Below are positions 23,501 to 35,509 of a stretch of 64,000 nt of DNA, one piece after another. The DNA is taken from NCBI GenBank assembly GCA_033182465.1, contig CP137319.1, forward strand, positions 620,001 through 684,000, in the 5' to 3' direction. This stretch comes from Sanghuangporus weigelae (Eukaryota > Basidiomycota > Agaricomycetes > Hymenochaetales > Hymenochaetaceae). The translations under genes and the position numbers were made by a program. Numbering within the stretch: position 1 is the first letter of the stretch; each line of letters opens with the position of its first letter. The notes beneath the pieces are model-generated. The model was given only the letters and a program-made list of their open reading frames with translations. It had not been told where the DNA came from and did not search any database.

Positions 23501-26330
23501 GGGACGTTCACTCGCCCGAGAATCATCGTGGTTTCTTCGGAGATGAAGACAAAACATATCCTACCTGTGAATCGAAGTTAGTTTACCCGCAGATAGGCGG
23601 GCAGGTGTTACTATTTCTGGCGGCGGGGTTTCGGACACATAGGGTCCGCTGCGGTACGACGGGATAGGATGGGTGGTTGCGGAGCCTTCGCTCTTCTTCA
23701 TGTATCACAGTGCGAAGCCGAGAGATATGGCGCTACGGACGGTGCGAAGCGTAAGAAAAGTCGAATTTAGTCAAGATATTCACATGAAAATTTAGCGCGC
23801 ACTTCATGTCCCGTAGCCGTCGTGTTGGGTCGTTGGATTAATACCATCCCTCTCCGCCTGAACCTTCTAACAGCCAAAGTGCGTTTCATGAGATTTGGTT
23901 TGACCTAAACATACTGTAGCAATAGGCTGAGAAAACGAAGAGAGTTGTTTCATGCGAAGCTCTAATTGCATACACTGTATGTAGAGAACTCTTCTCTCTT
24001 ATTGGCGAAAAAGGTTTCGGACATCAATTTGCCTGTTCCGCAGTAGATGGAATGGTCAAAAACGATTGGCCGGATATACTTGTAGATTCCTAGACGATTT
24101 TTTATTTGCATGGTAAAATTGCACGCCACTGGAGCCAATGCTCGCACTCGCCGCTCAGTCGGTGGTGATCGTCGACTCCCTATCGCCTGCTTTCTCAAGT
24201 CGCGGGAGCGCTAGGCTTCTGATGATGGTAGAGGAAAGGGACTTCCGAAATAACTCAGAAGATTCTGCGCAGGTCAGTCCGTGTCGGTCGCCTGCTTCGT
24301 GAGTATGTGAATAATTCAGCAAGATGATGACGCTGAGATGAGTAAGTGTGTGAGGCTATTCATGCATAATTGTCGGGAGGTGTTGACTAGAGTACGAGAG
24401 GTAGTAAAATTCCATGATCTGCGACTGGAATGCTGATAAGTTGAAGTTGGCTAGCCAAGGAAGCTTAATGATATCTTGTCGCCAAAAGCTGAAGTTTTGT
24501 TATCATTCTGTTACTGTGCTAAAAGCATGCGAGCGCATACCAGTAAAACATAAGTTTCATGCACAACCTCTGCTCTAAAACTTACATGAGTGCCCTTTTA
24601 TTAGACCGGAGTGACAATGCATACTTTCTTGATAAAGCGCAAGAGCCCTTACTGGTAGTAAATGATTGTGTACGAATCCATTCGACTAAATCCATGATTT
24701 AGTGTGGAGCACATCGGTGCCAGTTTGCATGGATCATAACTCACAAAACATTTAGATAGCCTTCAAACAGTAACAGTACGAGCACCTAGCTTAGGCGGTA
24801 TTGAGCTTTGAAGATATGTGCAGGCAACAACTAAGCGTGGGCAGGCAAGGACGGACGCTTCACGCCATAGCGACAAGAGCTAGAGGAGAGCAGCGATAGA
24901 GATAACAAGCCAGAGCCACAAACACCGACGATTGCTGACCTTAAAATAAGTAGCATCCGCACGACAATAAATCCTGCTTTACTGACATGCATTGCATTTC
25001 CCGGTGTATGTGGCAAAGACAGCAGAAAGTCCGAGGCAAGTGCAAAGGTCGCAAGGATCTGATATCATCCTGTACTTCCATGGCCTCCGCGACTGGCTGC
25101 ATTAGTGAGTCGAAGCAGAAATAAGACCAGGCATTTATCAGAATTAGTGAAACCAGTCTAAAAATGAACTGGATTCACAACAGACCTGCCCGACCGCACA
25201 CTTTCGCAACACATAGTACATTCTTGCCGACACAAGATAGGGAGGTATAGATTATAAATGCGAATTGCGTCCGGAAAGGCCGCTGCTTTTTCTCCAGCGC
25301 GCGAACCATCCGTTGCACCAGTGCGTCAAGAAACTTGCTCGTTTTCCTCCCCTTCGAGGGAGATAGCAGAACAGTAGTAACTTGAGAATTACCATATAGG
25401 TTCCCTTCTTGAGCTTATCGTAATAGTGACGAATAAGCCCCGCCACTTCACAAAGACCGACGCATACCCCTGACTTCACCAGGATCACCGCTGGCTGAAA
25501 AATATAGACATTGCTTGGACTCTATTTGGACACTAGTTATGACGATTACGGCGGAGATATGCGGTTGTTAGATGAAGGGACGAGGAGGAGGGAAAGTTTA
25601 GGACTTGATTCGCCGACGTACCCGGCGTTATTTGGTTGTATTTGTTAATGTTATTTGTGGGATAATAATGGCACGTGCCTCATATTCATCTACAGTTGAA
25701 ATTGTCATAACGCGGGAGACTACTTTTTGTAATGCATTATTAGATTCATTAGGAGATATGTGAGAAAATATTTCTGCCTTTAGAAAAAGGTGAAAAAGGT
25801 AGCTTCCTCATCGTCTCACCCCTACGTTAATAGCATGAGCCTGATTAGATACCAGAATAAAGTATGGATGCTCAACAAACACTCTTATTGACTTAACAGA
25901 GGGGGAATAAAGACATGCTATATCTGGTAAGTCCTTGATGTCCCGGATTTGGAAGGTGATCGTCATGCTATTTATGGTAGTTGCCAGTGTTGATCAATCT
26001 GCACTACTTGTATTTTCATTTAATTACATGATTTTCTTGACTAGTGGACTTTACAAGGCCAGTTGTGCTCTCTGGTTGACTCAGAACTCATACTTTACAT
26101 GAATTTATAGTAGCCTTATCACTCCCTTGGTCACCATAATGCATAATATTGCTCAAAATTTCAATGCATTATTCTGTAAGACATTTTTGCATAATTTCCT
26201 GCCTCCCGACACGGGAGACGCCAAAAAGTGATGCGTTATGAAATATATGCATTATGATACGATGCATTATGACAATTTCAACTGTATTTCGTCGTCTTGC
26301 GAACTTGGGCCTCACCTTCTTCATCCACTC
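20600..26330. other. Gene-poor stretch, first part of a repeat-rich island
   Basis: About 5.7 kb upstream of the thymidylate kinase gene in which no gene can be supported. Open frames are short, do not chain through splice sites and show no domain motifs. From about 23.6 kb the composition becomes AT-richer with many stops. A short block near 25570-25690 resembles one near 28745-28825 (see separate entries). I take the region to be decayed non-genic or transposon-derived sequence, but no transposase or reverse transcriptase motif is visible. Confidence 0.45.
25570..25690. repeat. Short diverged repeat, copy 1 (CACGTG-containing)
   Basis: Shares with 28745-28825 a GAAGGGA..GAGGAGGGAA block followed, at a different spacing, by ATTTGTxG..ATAATAA, then GCACGTGCCTCAT. 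In the second copy it lies just upstream of a truncated gene fragment on the minus strand, so it may be a promoter-region remnant shared by two family members. Confidence 0.5.
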
Positions 26331-26339
26331 TGCAAATGT

Positions 26340-27885
26340 GCTCAGTGGATGCTTCTCACCGACTATTGCATGATGGTCAGTTGTATGCGTGCAGTTCATT
26401 TCCATGCCTTCTGCTGCCTGAGAAACAGGAGTGCCCGGATGTCCAGGATGATAGTTCACCTGATCGGATCCAAATAGTCTAATGGTAATGGACAAGGTCG
26501 TATTGCCACCCGCTGGTCTATGTATTCTCCTAACATGATGATCAAGATTCGTTGCAGGCAAAATCTCAGCAAGGTCCCAGCAAAACGACTTCTGATGCTA
26601 TTTTCAGGTCTTCTTACCCAGGCATCTTGCGACAGCGGCTCTGCCTCTGCTGCCTCTGATAAGCATCAGCGTTTGCGTCTTCTTTTCTTGTTCCAAGTCA
26701 ACTAAAGGAAAAGATCGCCAAGATGGCTGTACCACCGAGATCGCGCCGTTACATCCCTTGTACGCACGCCGAGCGACCGTAACTTCGTATCCTGGTTCCG
26801 ACTCTCTCATGATCGTGTCCTCGGTCAAAGACATGGTTGCGGTGGTTGCTGAAAAAAGAAGTAGTTTTAGGGCGCAAACTCACGTTCACAACGTTGTCAT
26901 CCTCCGGCCTTCACCGCATCTGTCGAAGATGCTAGGCATTCTGATTGTCTGGCTCGGAGAGACCACGGTTGGGCTAAGCGCCTATATCATCTCGATGCAC
27001 CTTACGCAGTAGAACGCAACGCAAATTGGGACTTCGTTCATTTATCTCTCCATCTTATTACTTCGAGAATAATGGAAGGATCGCGAGACGCTCAACGATC
27101 TGCCATAAGACACCGAAAGAATTTTTCAGCCTGTGAAAGTTTTTCTTGGAGGACGCATTCGAGCTTCTGTGTGTACAAAACATGTTCCATTACGGGTTGA
27201 ACACTGAGGATCCGGTCCGTGTCAGCTCGGCACAGCTCTTCTTGGGCATGCGTTAGTGTGTCGCTCATAGAGAGAACGGCGTTGCTTCTCTACCTAGGTT
27301 TCTCCGGTGAGCCAGGCATGACGATACAGGATATACCTGCGGAATCTGTCAAACGGCCCGGACGTCCTTAAAGCATGGCCAAGCCATTGACAACATCGGT
27401 GTTACGACTGCTTGTTTGGAAGCTCTGCTCCGGGATTCCCTCGTCTTCATTAATAGAATATCGGATCTGCCTTCGTGGTTCACCAGACTGTCTAAAACCT
27501 GATTTGATATGGTGAGTCGATTGAAGGACGGGAACAATTTCACTCGGATTTGGACAAATGAACTGAAATTTTCTCCTAGTGAAACAGCATCCATGAATAT
27601 CGCAGCAAGTAGATCCCGCCGGCTGAGGATGAGCGTCGATTCCATCCAGGAGTCTCAGATGACCAAGAAGCCAGCTTGAGAATGTCATCCTTTACTAAAA
27701 ATGCAAGTGTCACAGACGTTAATCTGCGTGGGTACTTCGCGCTGTTGGCGGGGAAACCAGAACAAGGTCTTCTCCTAGACCACTCACACGGACCTACAGC
27801 ATAGTGCTTGAGAACCTGCCAACGATCCGTCCGCCGCGCACTAGCTTGGCAAGCAAGACTTGTGATGAGAATTTGTGGCAAACAG
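26340..27885 (+). repeat. Long direct repeat, copy A
   Basis: Corresponds over about 1.5 kb, in the same orientation, to 28880-30545. The matches start near CTGCAAA.GTG and run to GCACTAGCTTGGCAAGCAA...GAATTTGTGGCAA. Overall similarity is high but interrupted by small indels. Inside it, 26721-26983 is identical base for base to 29288-29550. Copy A ends just where the HIRA-like fragment begins. No coding family is recognised in either orientation; the longest frames are about 70-130 codons. Confidence 0.85.
26721..26983. repeat. 263-bp identical core of repeat copy A
   Basis: By eye this is identical to 29288-29550, while the sequence on both sides differs at roughly one base in ten. Both strands hold small frames that are therefore identical in the two copies: YPGSDSLMIVSSVKDMVAVV on the plus strand and MSLTEDTIMRESEPGYEV on the minus strand. 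Recent gene conversion or a conserved functional element are both possible. Confidence 0.8.
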
Positions 27886-27889
27886 GTTC

Positions 27890-28285
27890 TAGAAAGAAAG
27901 GTTTGGAGCTCGGACGGGGTCAACGCTGAAGGATGGAAGCCTCCCAAGCATCTCCCAGGCTATGAAAGTGGTATGAACTTTTTATTTTTTATTTTATTTT
28001 ACAATCTTGTTCAACATTATTTCCGTTGCATTTACCGTTTTATTAGATGTAACAGATCTCGCTTGGGCTCCTGAGGAACGTTTCCTTGCTTCGACTGGTG
28101 TTCATTCTCAAATCATGATCTGGTGCGGTTACACCTTGGAACGACTCATCAAACTCGACATGCACCCGGATTACGTAAAGGGTGTGTGCTACCCTGTGGA
28201 CGAATTCCTAGCCAGTCCTGACGACTGCACTGTGCGCATGTGGAGGCTCACTGACTGGCGTCTGGAGGTGACAGTCGCGAAACCT
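27890..28285 (+). pseudogene. Fragment of a HIRA/Hir1-type WD40 gene
   Basis: Encodes part of the WD40 propeller of the histone chaperone subunit HIRA. The first piece reads KVWSSDGVNAEGWKPPKHLP. After an intron (about 27970-28047, with TTATTAG acceptor) comes DVTDLAWAPEERFLASTGV, then DYVKGVCY, FLASPDDCTVRMWRLTDWRL and VTVAKP. It has no start, no stop of its own and only about two repeats of a seven-repeat propeller. Small in-frame losses are visible: the usual CWDPVG is CYPVD and the SQSDD loop is shortened. The retained intron shows it came from genomic DNA, not a retrocopy. It begins at the end of repeat copy A and stops at a junction near 28285 with a fragment of another gene on the opposite strand. 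Confidence 0.8.
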
Positions 28286-28653
28286 CTCAGCAGGTCCCGA
28301 ACCAGGGGACCCACGGCCTTCCAGATGACGTTGAGCTTATGGCCGAACACCCCACGTGCCTGCTTGAGCTTACGATAGGACTCGGGTCGCGTAGGCTTGA
28401 CCCAGGGCATCTTCGAGCTCCCCGTACGGTAGACGAGCTTCGGGGGAGTCGGAGAGATGCCGGAGTAGTAGAACATCGACTCGAGCTTGGAGACAACGTA
28501 GGGAGGGGAGTTGGAGGAAGTGCTGGACGCGTAGTCGCTCAAGAGGCTGAGCTGGGAGAGCTCGCTCTCCGAGTCGGTGGGGCAGACGGCAGAGCTCTGG
28601 GCATGCTCCCGAGCATAGACGATACACGCAGTAACGAAATCCTTAGAGATCAC
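28286..28653 (-). pseudogene. 5' fragment of an agaricomycete-type hypothetical gene
   Basis: On the minus strand a start codon at 28653 opens an uninterrupted frame of about 120 codons, with ISKDFVTACIVYAREHAQSS, a Ser-rich segment, then PPKLVYRTGSSKMPWVKPT, RPESYRKLKQARGVFGHKLN and VIWKAVGPLVRDLL. This pattern (a Pro-Thr-Gly-type motif, then KLKQLRPVFGHK) is one I associate with the N-terminus of large uncharacterised families in Agaricomycetes; that link is from memory, not a search. The frame runs straight into the HIRA-like fragment in the opposite orientation and then loses sense, so the gene is truncated at 3'. No function is assigned. Confidence 0.55.
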
Positions 28654-28744
28654 TAAACGAGTAGACGAGCGGGTCAGTATAGAAGAAGAATAGTAGTAGA
28701 ACGCGAAAGAATTCGCTTGTGAGAGCTAAGAGAGTTACACAGTT

Positions 28745-28825
28745 ACACAAATGAAGGGAGGAGGAGGGAATGTCTAGACCAGACCGACGTGCCCTATTTG
28801 TTGATAATAAAAGCACGTGCCTCAT
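28745..28825. repeat. Short diverged repeat, copy 2 (CACGTG-containing)
   Basis: Partner of the block at 25570-25690. It lies about 100 bp upstream, on the minus strand, of the truncated hypothetical gene starting at 28653, where a promoter would be expected. Confidence 0.5.
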
Positions 28826-28879
28826 CATGATCTAGCCCAGTATGGTCGACGGTGAAAGGTTCCCCGTCCCGTCTTAACT

Positions 28880-30545
28880 TTCGTCGTCGATTCTGCAAAC
28901 GTGGACGCTGCTTACTAACCATTGTATGATGATCAGTTGTATCAACTTGTATGTCACACAGTTCATGTCCATGCCTTCTGCTGCCTGAGAAACAGGAGTG
29001 CCCGGATGTCCAGGATGATAGTTCATCTAGTCGGATCCAGCTCTCAAGGATAGTCTAATGGACAAGGTCGCATTGCCACCTGCTGGTTTATGTGTATTCT
29101 CCGAACATGATCATGATGATCAAGATTGATTGCAGGCAAAATCCCAGCAAAACTAATTCTGAAGCTGTTTTCAGGTCTTCTTACCCAGGCATCTTGCGAC
29201 AACGGCTCTGCCTCTGCTGCCTCTGATAAGCATCAGCGTTTGCGTCTTCTTTTCTTATTCCAAGTCAAATAAAGGAAAAGATCGCCGAGATGGCTGTACC
29301 ACCGAGATCGCGCCGTTACATCCCTTGTACGCACGCCGAGCGACCGTAACTTCGTATCCTGGTTCCGACTCTCTCATGATCGTGTCCTCGGTCAAAGACA
29401 TGGTTGCGGTGGTTGCTGAAAAAAGAAGTAGTTTTAGGGCGCAAACTCACGTTCACAACGTTGTCATCCTCCGGCCTTCACCGCATCTGTCGAAGATGCT
29501 AGGCATTCTGATTGTCTGGCTCGGAGAGACCACGGTTGGGCTAAGCGCCTTATTCACCTCGATGCACCTTACGCACTAGAACACGACGCAAGTTGGGACT
29601 TCGTTCATTTATCTCTCCATCTTATTACCTCGAGAATAATGGAAGGATCGCGAGGCGCTCATCGATCTGTCATAAGACACTATAAGAATTTTTTCAGCCT
29701 GCGAAAGTTACTCTTGGAGGATGTATTCGTGCTTCTGGTCGTTGTGTGTACAGCGAAACATGTTCCATTATGGGTTGAACACCGAGGATCCGGTCCGCAC
29801 TAGCTCGGCACGGCTCTTCTTGGATGTACGTTAATGTTGCTCACAGGGAGAACGGCGCAGAAGGTGCGCTTCTCCGCCTAGGTTTCTCCGGTGAGCCAGG
29901 TATGACGATACTAAACATGCCATTGCGCTGTGACTTCTCACCAATAATACAATGCTTGTCTGGAAGGTAATGGAAGTCTCAGTAGATGCCTGCGGAATCT
30001 GTCAAACGGTCCGGACGTCCTTAAAGCATGGCCAGCCCTTTGACACACATCGGTTTTATGACTGCTCGTTTGGAAGCTCTGCTCCGGGATTCCCTCGTCT
30101 TCAATAATAGAGCATCGGATTCGCCTTCGTAGTTCACCAATCCGTCTAAATTTGATTCGATATGGTGAGTAGCTTGAAAGACGGGAACGATTTTCGCTCG
30201 GATTTGGATAAATGAACTGAAAATTTCTCTCAGTAAAATAACATCCCTAGGAGCTTCCTGTTATCGCAGCAGGCAGGTCCCATCGGATGAGGAGGAGCAC
30301 CGATTCAGGAGTCTCATCGAATGATGGCCAAGAAGCCAGCTTGAGAATGTCATCCTGTATTACAATTGCAAGTGTCGCAGACGTTATTCTGCGCGGGTAC
30401 TTCGCGTTGTTTGCGGGGAAATCAGAACAAGATCTTCTCCCAGACCACTCACACGGACCTACAGCATAGTGCTTGAGAAACTGCTATGGATCCGTCCGCC
30501 GCGCACTAGCTTGGCAAGCAATATTTGTGGTGAGAATTTGTGGCA
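28880..30545 (+). repeat. Long direct repeat, copy B
   Basis: Second copy of the repeat at 26340-27885, same orientation. It carries an insertion of roughly 80 bp relative to copy A near 29912-29990, just after GTGAGCCAGG.ATGACGATAC, and scattered substitutions and small indels. The downstream flank (from about 30545) differs completely from the HIRA-like sequence that follows copy A. Confidence 0.85.
29288..29550. repeat. 263-bp identical core of repeat copy B
   Basis: Identical to 26721-26983; see that entry. Neighbouring bases begin to differ at once on both sides. Confidence 0.8.
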
Positions 30546-33500
30546 AGAAGAACTACGCTGGTCGGATTTTCTGCGGGGACAAGTCGCGCCTTATGTCCGA
30601 AAGGCGCTATTTTCGTCGGGAGGAGCGCTCGATTTTCGCACACAGGCTTCGCGAGGGCGGACCGGATGTCGGGATTGCACTGGTCACACTGTTTGGGCTC
30701 AAGTCCATGAGACCGCGCTCAATTCCTGACTCCCCGCCCAACCCGAAGGAGGTTACATTCCTAGCCTAACTTGCGTCAGTAGCAGTCTCGTATCTGCGGC
30801 AGAATGGATACAAATGGACTGGGCGCTGCTCGGCTGTGCATGCGGTCCCGGAGGCGGCGCCATATCGCGTGAGAAAATCTCGGGCTCCGCCGTCCTCCCC
30901 AATATCTCTTCATCTCGTTCATCTCGGCTGGTAGACGCGCATATTCATGTGCCCAGGCTTATTTCGTCAATGACAGCATGCGTGAAATAATGTTGCTCCG
31001 AGAAACGGTCACATTTCACACCGCAGCAGCAACGAGGCAATAAAGAAGTCATTCACGTTGAACTATGGCCAAACCAGGAGGCCAAAATACGAATGAATTT
31101 GCAAAGCAACACCGGGTGGTACGGAATTGCTGAGGGAAGAAAAAATAAATAATGGGAATCAATTTAGGTGCCGTTTGAGAGATGTCTGGGCATGATTGCA
31201 ATCTTGCAGGACGCCTCGTGCATTCCCACCGATGGCGAGGCGAGAGCTGCGTTTGGCAATTCGCCGATACGTCGTGTGAGCCTTAGCGGACCACCTGTTC
31301 TGCCTAGCCTTTTTCTTCCACTCTCTGGCCTTCGTGGATTGGAGAAGAACACATATTCGCGCCAAATTTCCGTGCTGACTTGCCCATTGTGATCGATTAG
31401 GCGTTAGTACTTTGTGGGGGAATGGAGAGAATCTGCCAGTGCGCGATGCGGGAGATGCCATTGCATGCTGACGTCGTTCGCTATTCTCCTCCATCTCCAG
31501 CCTGTATAACTGGTTAGCCCGTAAGTGTTATTATTGGTGCGCTATTGGAGGTCCAGTCATCAACGTTCTCTGCCTAGATCACGGCTCAGCCCGAACACAT
31601 AGCACGCATCCAATGAAATAGCTTGTGATAATTTTAATTCGAAAACGCTCCCAGTCCTCGATCCGATCCATCATTGGATAAAATTGGCATGAGACTCGGA
31701 TGTGGATTCGGATACACGGATGCAAGACAAGTGCGACGAAGAGAAGAACGTTAGATGCGACAAAAAAGGTCTCCATTTCGATGCGTTCGGCGTTATGGCA
31801 TCCCACCAAGGCAATCTACCTGCAATGGGACGGATAGCCATTTAAATGGATGAATTCTTTGCTTCGTGCTTTTCGGGCAAAGCCGAAATCTGTTGAGCGC
31901 TGTAAACCAAACTGACGAGAAACTTCGCCTTTTGAATGAATAGACTTTGAATAAACTCGTTGTTTTTCCTGCGCGTCGTGTGCGCGGGGATGCAGTCAAA
32001 TTCATGTAAACTCAATTTCTTTGTGTTCCTTCCTCCTGGCGTCAGGCCCAACTCATGGCAGGCAGAAACAGGTGAAACGAAACGGGCGGGCGGGCGGACA
32101 GTTTGGGAGTGGGAACGATTCTCAGCGACTTGAGTTCATCCGCAATATCATATGAATTTATTTGCGATTCATGCAGGCGGATATTCCCTATGTTCAATTG
32201 TTAACGAGTGTCGCCAGGCGTAAGGAGCGGAGTTACGAGCTCACCTCGAAAATTCAAGGGTAAACAATAATATCAATCCCAGGCCAGGGATCCCTGAAGC
32301 CACGGTCTCCGCACCACGACGCAATCCCGGTGCAGGTACTCACTGGGGCAATATCATCGGAAGACAAGGGCATCTTCGCTCAGGAATGTGCAGTAAGACG
32401 GAGAAGACAAGACAGGCCAAAAATACCTCAGACATAATTCCGGGTCGTCCGTATGTTCGCGCGGTTGCTTCCGCCTCTTGTTCAGAGCTTCGTAGAAGAC
32501 GACAAGCGATGAGAAAAAATAATGAAAAAAATATATTGCTGGTGTGCTTCGGAACGGCTCATATGCCTCGTGCAGACAGGGCATATACATACGTAGCGGT
32601 CATTCGAAGAACAGAACTGGGCCTGAGTAGGAAGAAAAGAAGAAATAAATAATCTCAGAATAATCATATGGCAGGGTGCGTGGGTGATGCCAATTTTTTG
32701 TCTTGTCAGTGAGAGGCTCGTGTGTAGAGATGCGTATACGCGTGTGCTGGCGGGTTGTAGCGCTAAGCGACGAGAAAATAATCGCAAAAATCTTGGAGCG
32801 CCATATGTGAGATCGTGTGTGCTGGCGCCCGCCGACAGAAAGGAGCTGGAGACTCAAGCAAGGAAACTACAGAGACACCTGAGCATGTGTTTCCCAATCA
32901 CCAAATTATTAGTGTTTTTCTTGGGCGGTTGGCATCTTCGCATCTTCGTACACCATGCTGTGGGGATTTCCTGGTCCACCGTGACCTGGGTTCTTTTTCT
33001 TGTCCTTTCCCGATTCACCTCGAAGAACTTCTAGTCTAGCTAAGAGCCAAGTATTGGAAGTAAATAAAGAATCGCAACGTAGCATGTGTCCTACGAGTCA
33101 GAAGTGAGAGAAAGAGACTCGGATGGAGTCGAGAACGTGGTCGTTCGTTCGTTAGTTATGTTATGTGATGATGACTAGTACTATTGCCGACTGCCGACAT
33201 CATACCGCGGGAGCCGCGTTACACGCATGCACGCCGCTACGACCAGTCGGCCAAATCTTGGATTCAAATAAATATAAATATAAATATAAATATAAAAGTA
33301 AGTTACTGGCGAACCAGCCGCAGCCTGAGAGAGTCAAAGAGTCAGAGAGTTCTCAAAAAATTCAAAACCTTCGTAGGCTCGCGGGTGCGCAGCTCTTGTT
33401 GAGCCGCAGTACAGTACAGAACTACTGTACAAGCAAATACAGTTTATCCACACAAGCGATAATATTAATCTTAATGAAAAGAATTAATCTCCGAACATTA

Positions 33501-35509
33501 GGACTGTACTAACAGTGGCGGACGAACCTTTTATCAGGACGTTATGTTATGTATGTCAAAGGTCTGGTCGAGTGGCCGAGGGGACGCACCGGTAGAAGAT
33601 ATCAGGTATGCAATACAGTATTATTTGTATGTAGAATAGAGTTATGTGAGTATTTGTAAGTATGACTGAATGTGAGGGGACTGGGTTAGAGGGAAGGGGC
33701 AGCAGAACGCCGCTGTAGTCGAGTCAGGACAACACGAGAGGACCTAAAATAAGGAAAGACACGCGTACGCGCGTCAAGAACGAACGACTGACATGCATAC
33801 ATATACAGGAAAAGAAAACGTACTCAACGCATTCAACGATTCAACGAGAATCCCGTCTTACCATATCATAGATAGAAGTCTCCCGACTAAGGTACATATT
33901 GCATCAACTCGATCGATCCGACAACGAACGATGCGAAACACGCGAGCGAGATGTAGATTGTTAGATTGCAAAAATTAATGCTATTTGTATTACTATCGAC
34001 TATCGACTCATTTGCTTTGATATTGTATTGATATCGTCTTGTGGAGGCCTCGACTCGTTCGCAAGGACTAGTCGGGACTCGGACGCGGGAGTAAGGTGGA
34101 GAGATGGCGGTGAAAGGTATGATGGATATGGGTGGGCAGATGAAGAGAAGTCAAGAAGCTCAGTTCGGTAAAGGTGGAAGGCGGAAGTAAGGCGGGAGGC
34201 GCCGAAGAGGTGAAAAATAAGGGAAAGGGAAGGAAGTCAAGGTAACAATACAAGATCGAGAAGTCTTTGCAAATGACACGAGAACGTACACGATATACAC
34301 GTACGTCTTTGCTATCGTCGAAGAGAGAAAAGAAGTATCAAAAGAGGTGAAGATGATGATACAAGTTTGACGTTGGCAATTATTATTGCGTTCAATTATT
34401 ATTAGTTTGGCTTGTGACGTAGAGGTCATACGACTGAAGCGCAGAAAGGGAAGATAGAAGGAAGAAGACATTGCGAAGGATAAAGTATGAACATTGCAAG
34501 AAGTGATGAGAGAAAAGAAAAGGCATGATCGTTGAGATGGGGGAAGAGAGAAGAGGAAAAGGTAGTGGGTAACGTACGACCCCGACCGTTTGCAACTCGA
34601 CACAACTTTTTTTGAGAGAATGAGGGATGACGACGACGATGTCGGCAATGACGTTGCACTGCATCGCCGAATGAATGGCAGCGACCAAACAAAATGCCAG
34701 GCCAGGATGGGAAGCGGCCGGTTGCTGTGATGACGACTTGCTCTTCAACCTCCCTCCCATCATTATCACAAATGAAATATCAATCGCAAGCTATCCTCGT
34801 CCGGTCGATCGCGCTCTCACGCCGACTGAGGATTCGGATGTCGGGCTCGGGAGGTATATTCGCTTCAAATACCAAGCGACGAATGAATGAAGTCACTTCC
34901 CCCCCGTCTTCTATGCGCAACCCAAATTGGGAAGAAAGAAGAGCATGCGCGTTGCTGGTGCAGGTATACGCGAGTCGCCACCATTCCATAGTTATCGTGC
35001 CCCGCCCCACTCGAGGAAGAGAGGGGAGAAAAAACAAGGGAATACTCCCGATCCTTCTTCTTCTTTATTCGCGTAATAGTGCGCTAGCGTCGGCGTACGT
35101 GGAGACGAAGAGAAAAAAAAAGTTTGTCAGGCCACGTCGTGGGGAAGATAGCAGGAGGAGGAGGGGTAGAGGGCGCGCAGGCGGGAAAAAGAAGCCATGG
35201 GCGTCTTGTTGTGTCCCCGAATTAATGAAGTACGAAAAGGTAAGAAAAACGTAACACGCTCTGTACAAGTGTCTGTGTGTACACAGAGGAGCGAGCGGCG
35301 GCGCGAGAAGACCAGAGGAGCGACAGGGCTGTCCGCGGTGAGAAGATCAGATAACACGCCCTGCTTGTCGTTCGTCATAAGTGGGTGAATGTGCCGAGAA
35401 AAGCTGCCAAGAATGTGTTGTATATGTGCTGGGAAGAGGCTGCTCCCTTGTCCTTCCAAGTCTGCCCACCCATATCGGGGTGAATCGGGGGATAGCACAG
35501 GACAAGTCC
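30546..35509. other. Gene-poor stretch, second part of the island
   Basis: About 5 kb without a supported gene. It contains an (AAATAT)-type microsatellite at 33266-33298, a GC-rich CGGG run near 32085, AT-rich patches, and a purine-rich, pyrimidine-poor segment at 34080-34600. Frames at 34694-35254 are basic and low complexity with no intron logic. The right end is presumably the 3' flank of the C2H2 gene. Confidence 0.45.
33266..33298. repeat. AT-rich hexanucleotide microsatellite
   Basis: Tandem AAATAT units, about five in a row, inside non-coding sequence of the gene-poor island. Confidence 0.9.

Noticed and set aside
26169-26561. Minus-strand open frame partly in repeat copy A
   Set aside because: The frame is not kept in copy B and spans the repeat boundary, so it is unlikely to be a gene.
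27890-28285. Functional HIRA gene
   Set aside because: Only about two WD40 repeats are present, with no start or stop and with shortened loops. Flanking sequence is repeat on one side and an unrelated reversed fragment on the other.
33555-33625. tRNA-like stretch (GGTCGAGTGGCCGAGGGG)
   Set aside because: It resembles a B-box-less D-arm only. No T-loop GGTTCRA motif or cloverleaf follows at the right distance.
34694-35254. Plus-strand open frame of 186 codons
   Set aside because: The composition is Arg/Lys/Ser low complexity, there is no intron logic or domain, and it lies in the island where composition alone produces such frames.
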